A stretch of 7,287 nucleotides of DNA from NCBI GenBank assembly GCA_964423545.1, contig CAYRFV010000280.1, positions 1 to 7,287 of the forward strand. Direction: 5' to 3'. The DNA comes from JALOOE01 sp964423545 (GTDB lineage: Bacteria; Chloroflexota; Anaerolineae; CG2-30-64-16). The translations under genes and the position numbers were made by a program. Numbering within the stretch: the stretch's first letter is position 1; each line of letters opens with the position of its first letter. Shown piece after piece: positions 6,750-7,287 of the stretch. Below the pieces are notes generated by a model. The model ran no database searches, had not been told where the DNA came from, and worked only from the letters and a program-made list of their open reading frames with translations.

Positions 6750-7287
6750 ACACACTCTCGTTTCAGCGCACGATTCCGATTCGCTACGATGTAGATGTGT
6801 TCGTCGCAGGCGGCGGGCCGGCCGGCGTCGCCGCGGCGCTGGCCGCGGCCCGGCAGGGCGCACAGGTCTACGTAGCGGAAGGCCAATCCTGCTTCGGCGG
6901 CATGGGCACAGCGGGGCTGGTGCCGGCGTTCATGCGCTTCACCGATGGCGTGAACTTCCTCGCCGGTGGCATCGGCCAGGAGATCTACCACCGGCTCAAG
7001 GCGTATGCTGCGATCGCCGACGACCGGCCGGCCAACAGTGTCTCGATCAACGTCGAAGTGCTCAAGCGCGTTTATGATGATTTGATGGTCGAATCGGAGG
7101 CGGCGTTCACGTTTCAGACGCAGATCATCGGCGTGCAGGTCGAGGACGGCCGGGTGACGCACGTGATCTGCGCAGCGAAGAGCGGGCTGTTCGCAGTCAC
7201 GGCCAGAACGTTCGTGGACGCCACGGGTGACGGCGACCTGGCGGCCTGGGCCGGCGCGCCGTTCGCCAAGGGGGACGAATCCGGCAA
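6746..7287 (+). CDS. FAD-dependent oxidoreductase, N-terminal part (3' end outside window)
   Basis: The first 180 codons are visible and the frame is still open at the window end. A Rossmann dinucleotide-binding motif is clear: beta-strand DVDVFVAGGGPAGVAAALAA with G22, G24 and G27 as GxGxxG, then VYVAE with E45 positioned to bind the adenosine ribose. It continues FGGMGTAGLVPAFMRFTDG (50-68), FLAGGIGQEIY (71-81) and FVDATGDGDLAAWAG (156-170). This order is typical of the FAD_oxidored family (Pfam PF12831 type), whose members are common next to sugar-degradation genes and mostly uncharacterised. The first 15 residues carry no signal peptide and the protein is probably cytoplasmic. The likely role is flavin-dependent oxidation of a sugar or sugar-derived hydroxyl. 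The electron acceptor is unknown, and C-terminal domains cannot be judged. Confidence 0.9.
   Translation, partial: MNTLSFQRTIPIRYDVDVFVAGGGPAGVAAALAAARQGAQVYVAEGQSCFGGMGTAGLVPAFMRFTDGVNFLAGGIGQEIYHRLKAYAAIADDRPANSVSINVEVLKRVYDDLMVESEAAFTFQTQIIGVQVEDGRVTHVICAAKSGLFAVTARTFVDATGDGDLAAWAGAPFAKGDESG

Overview
The window is a GC-rich bacterial segment read entirely on the plus strand. It holds the 3' end of one gene, four complete genes, and the 5' part of a sixth. All junctions are tight: a 2-nt gap, a 32-nt overlap, a 12-nt gap, a 10-nt gap and a 4-nt ATGA overlap. No internal promoter or terminator is visible, so this looks like the middle of one operon. The gene families (FAD_oxidored-type flavoprotein, xylose-isomerase-like TIM barrel, alpha/alpha-toroid glycosidases, PQQ-like propeller) are frequent in carbohydrate-degrading Chloroflexota, Planctomycetota and Verrucomicrobiota. 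A short GC-rich hairpin repeat inside the propeller gene resembles dispersed repeats I associate with Chloroflexota. The taxonomic call is therefore a guess, with Chloroflexota as first choice.

Layout. 1-229: C-terminus of an unidentified protein. 232-1581: predicted (alpha/alpha)6-toroid, glycosidase-like protein of 449 aa. 1550-4156: an 868-aa protein with an unrecognised N-terminal segment, a linker that appears to be encoded by the hairpin repeat, and 16 PQQ-like propeller motifs, best read as two eight-bladed propellers. 4169-5014: xylose-isomerase-like TIM-barrel sugar isomerase/epimerase with four plausible metal ligands. 5025-6749: a 574-aa GH63/trehalase-like glycosidase with a beta-rich N-terminal part and an (alpha/alpha)6 catalytic part. 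6746-7287: N-terminal 180 residues of an FAD-dependent oxidoreductase, cut off by the window end.

None of the five proteins with a visible N-terminus has an evident signal peptide or membrane segment, so the set probably acts in the cytoplasm on an imported oligosaccharide or glycoside. A reasonable working model is glycosidic cleavage by one or both toroid enzymes, with sugar oxidation and isomerisation (or elimination) by the flavoprotein and the TIM-barrel protein. The role of the large cytoplasmic propeller is unknown, and it is the most unusual member. The substrate cannot be told from the sequence. I saw no RNA genes, CRISPR arrays, insertion sequences or attachment sites.
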